DNA from: Phoronis australis
Taxonomy: Eukaryota > Phoronida > Phoronidae
Direction of reading: 5' to 3'
DNA length: 64,000 nt
Assembly (NCBI GenBank): GCA_002633005.1
Contig: NMRA01000078.1
Location: 811,249 to 875,248 of the forward strand
This document shows positions 61,199-64,000 of this stretch, one piece after another. Made by a program: the position numbers and the translations under genes. The first letter of the stretch is position 1; every line of letters starts with the position of its first letter. The notes under the pieces were generated by a model, which was not told the origin of the DNA, searched no databases, and worked only from the letters and a program-made list of their open reading frames with translations.

Positions 61199-64000
61199 TA
61201 AAATAAATAACTTTAGAAATTATCATAATTGCTGATGTCACATGTGTCGTCAAGATGAGCCTAAAGGAATTGCTGATGGAAATAACTGTTTAAGACTGGC
61301 AAGAGTTAAATTGATGCCCACACTGAATCTCATTCAAAGGGCTTTGCTATTCAAATATACAGGGATTAATAAAATAGTCCATCTTCTCAGCCAGTGCCAC
61401 AAACACTTTGTGAACCTGCGGTTACTTACACATGCCAACTGGGACAGTTGTAGGATTAATACCAAGGTTCACAAAGAACTATTTTCACTGACATTGCACA
61501 AGGCTTATTGTGTGTGAATGACACCAATGATTTACAACCTGTGGACATTGCCAGCCACTATACAGACTAGCTACCTCCTCCAAGCCCAAAAGGTGTCACT
61601 ATAAACAAAGCGTCACTCAAACATGCCATTCTAGGAATCTTAATTAAAACCTCTAAAACCCAATCAGTTGGTAAGCTACTTTTTGATAAAAACTTCTTAA
61701 AAATGACCACAAAAATTATCCACAAAAGACCTGATTCACTGGTACTACACTAACAAAACGCATTTACTATCATGGTAAAAATTCTCACTTTCCAAACTAG
61801 AGAATTTTTAACGTAACTAAAACTGGTTATTCACAGGGCATTGAATGGCTTCCAAAAACGTGCTCGTTGAAGTCAGTGGATTTCAAATCCTGGTGGGGGG
61901 TGCATTCAAATCCATTAGTGTTGCAGCCCCTTCAGCCAGGAGCCTTCTAAATGCGCAAGAAAAAGCAATGAACAAAGTGCTGCATTTTATCTTTTTGCTT
62001 TGTATGTTTATGACCCGAAAAGCATATATACCATCTCAAAGCAGTATATGCATATAAGTTGCTATGCTCCAATTTGTTTATTAAACTCAATGGTCTATTA
62101 GGCAATTCAGCCCAGTTTAGTAATAGCCAGTCTGGTCACAGATTTATTGCTCTTCTCACAATAAGCCTTGAATTCGGGTATGCCATTGCAACTTTGGCGA
62201 ATGTAGGTCGATTTTAAGGATCAAAACACCATATTGTTGATGATTTAATTTTGTTATACTTCTTTTTTCGTCGAAATCTTGAGTTTAAAATATAACAATA
62301 AATAAAATGTTTTCTGCATGTACATACCACACCATGCCATTGCCTCTACATGATCAGCGTTACACAATAACTTATGCATTCACATGTCTCGTCCACCAAA
62401 CACATCGCTAACAGCAGTTCCCATTACATAAACCCCAACCTGAGGACAACTGAGCTCAAAGCCTAGGCAAATTGCCATTACAAACTGGTTTCGAATCCAG
62501 ACAGCAGCAGTTTCTCAATCAAGGCTAATCCAGATATCAATCGAGTAAATTGAGTTCTGTTCTTGTGCTCTTATTCTTATGTCTGCCATCATGACTCCCT
62601 CGCCAATTATCTCCCATGGTTCAAAGAGTTATTGAAACCACTCATCAATGAGTACCTAATATCTCGATTTTGGCCAATTTCTATGGTTCATATTTCTTCG
62701 GTTAAAAATCAGCGTAACTTTTTACGAACAATGCCAATTCAGAAGCCACACAGCTTTAAAGTAGTACATAGCATATCAATTTATTTTAATTAAATCAGTT
62801 TTTGGCCACAGTAAGATTAAAAACCGGACGATCGCCACACAAATAAAAAAGTTCATGTTAAATCAACGTTTCATCTATTCATTAGTATTGGCCATGAAGC
62901 GACACCTGTATCCCTTACTCCACGCAATACAATGTTAGATAACATTCCCTGATAAATAGGCTTCTTGGTGACCACAGTAGGGACTGTACAAATCTATTGA
63001 CAAAGTACAGGATGCTGTAAAATGGACAGTCTATCTCTCTCTCTAACAACAAACTTTAACCTTTTCTGTCCCTAAAGTGCACGCTTTTTCACAGTTGTGA
63101 GAACAGCAAAAATTGTGAAAGATCCCAAAGTGAGCAGTCTCTGCTCTGATATCCAACAACATTGTGTAGAGTGCTAAGAAGACAAGGATGACATCATCCA
63201 TGAACACCAGCATTTGGCATTGGTCTAGAATTGTAGTGGTGTTACGGGTGTGACGTACAGTCATATAAAGCCTCTCTCAACTTTCTTGTGAAGTGGAAAT
63301 TGCATCTTGCCCAAATGGAAGCTCAACCCTCATGCCAGTGGCTAGTGTTTAATAACCACCGTCGGTATGTGTATTTTTCTGTGCACAAGGGAGATTTCCA
63401 GGATTGTAAATCACAAACATATCACATTAATTTCAGTTGACTTTTGACCAGTATACTCGGGAACCCAATGGTCGTCCGCCTAAGCATAAAACCGACTTGC
63501 TGTTGTACTCACCGAATTATTCCACTTCAAAGTTATGATCTGAATAGGATTCGATTTAACTCTCACAGATATACCGCATTCATCGATTCGGAAGTTTTCT
63601 TTAATTTGTGCCGAGTTATTTCAAATGTGCACTGCCTTCGGCAGCCATTTTATTGTGACACCTAAGGTCGTCATATGCTGCCCCCTTTTGTAAAAACTGA
63701 GAAACATGCAGAAAAAGGCCAACGAAGTAATGAAAATTGCAACAGCCTGTTTTTATTGACATAAACTCGATTTGAAGCTTTGATGTTGAGCTCTGCACTG
63801 TGGTTTCCAATAAAAGCCAATTGGACATCATTTCAATGCAGTTTAATGGTGAATGCGTGAGGCAAAAATGTTAAGAACCCAGCGTATCGCATTTGTCTGC
63901 GGATTTTTCCTTTGGCCTTCTAGATCCTACTAGTGCCTGGGACAAACAGATACATTGCATAAACAAACCCTGGATCATGTTTTGTGTCCCGTAGGAAGAA
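61199..64000. other. Right-hand intergenic stretch, no gene recognised
   Basis: AT-rich sequence upstream of IRAK4 with short ORFs lacking any recognisable domain. It includes a fragment related to the mariner-like MITE (61768-61815) and the partial inverted-terminal element at 62817-62890. No splice-consistent exon was found. Confidence 0.45.
62817..62890. mobile_element. Partial copy of the 53410-53642 element (reverse)
   Basis: It starts aaaaccggacgatcgccaca and contains gttcatgttaaatcaacgtt, the reverse complement of the right end of 53410-53642. Confidence 0.7.

Overview
The window is animal nuclear DNA: AT-rich, intron-rich, with multi-exon genes using GT-AG introns, a 478-base assembly gap and many degenerate transposons. 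The gene content (an IRAK4-type Toll/IL-1 kinase, RSBN1, SET and a whirlin-like PDZ protein) fits an invertebrate metazoan, probably a marine one. The sequence alone does not fix the phylum. Exons were assembled by hand from splice signals, reading phase and family knowledge. Every junction reported keeps phase.

Layout. (1) 564-10573, minus strand: the 5' portion of a whirlin/harmonin-family scaffold gene (HHD, PDZ1, PDZ2). It runs off the left edge. (2) 10574-18148: no recognised gene; it holds one unidentified ORF, dispersed repeats, a GC-rich promoter-like stretch and the gap at 13316-13793. (3) 18149-25238, minus strand: a complete RSBN1 (KDM9-type JmjC histone demethylase) gene with six coding exons and 821 codons. 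(4) 25239-25487: a compact intergenic stretch, read as a bidirectional promoter. (5) 25488-36685, plus strand: a complete SET (I2PP2A/TAF-I, NAP family) gene with eight coding exons and 294 codons. (6) 36686-42363: convergent tail-to-tail stretch holding the 3' ends of SET and IRAK4. (7) 42364-60564, minus strand: a complete IRAK4-type gene with twelve coding exons and 451 codons (death domain plus kinase with the IRAK tyrosine gatekeeper). (8) 60565-64000: repeats and no gene recognised.

The four genes do not form a pathway. RSBN1 and SET are both chromatin regulators, start about 250 bp apart head-to-head and may share control. IRAK4 acts in cytoplasmic innate immune signalling. The whirlin-like protein is a membrane/actin scaffold.

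The introns hold most of the unusual material: two decayed LINEs, tRNA-derived SINE copies, several terminal-inverted-repeat element families (one copy with target-site duplication), a long foldback, tandem arrays, a THAP-domain fragment, a partial duplication of the IRAK4 catalytic-loop exon, and a dispersed repeat family that carries many copies of a CTCF-like motif.
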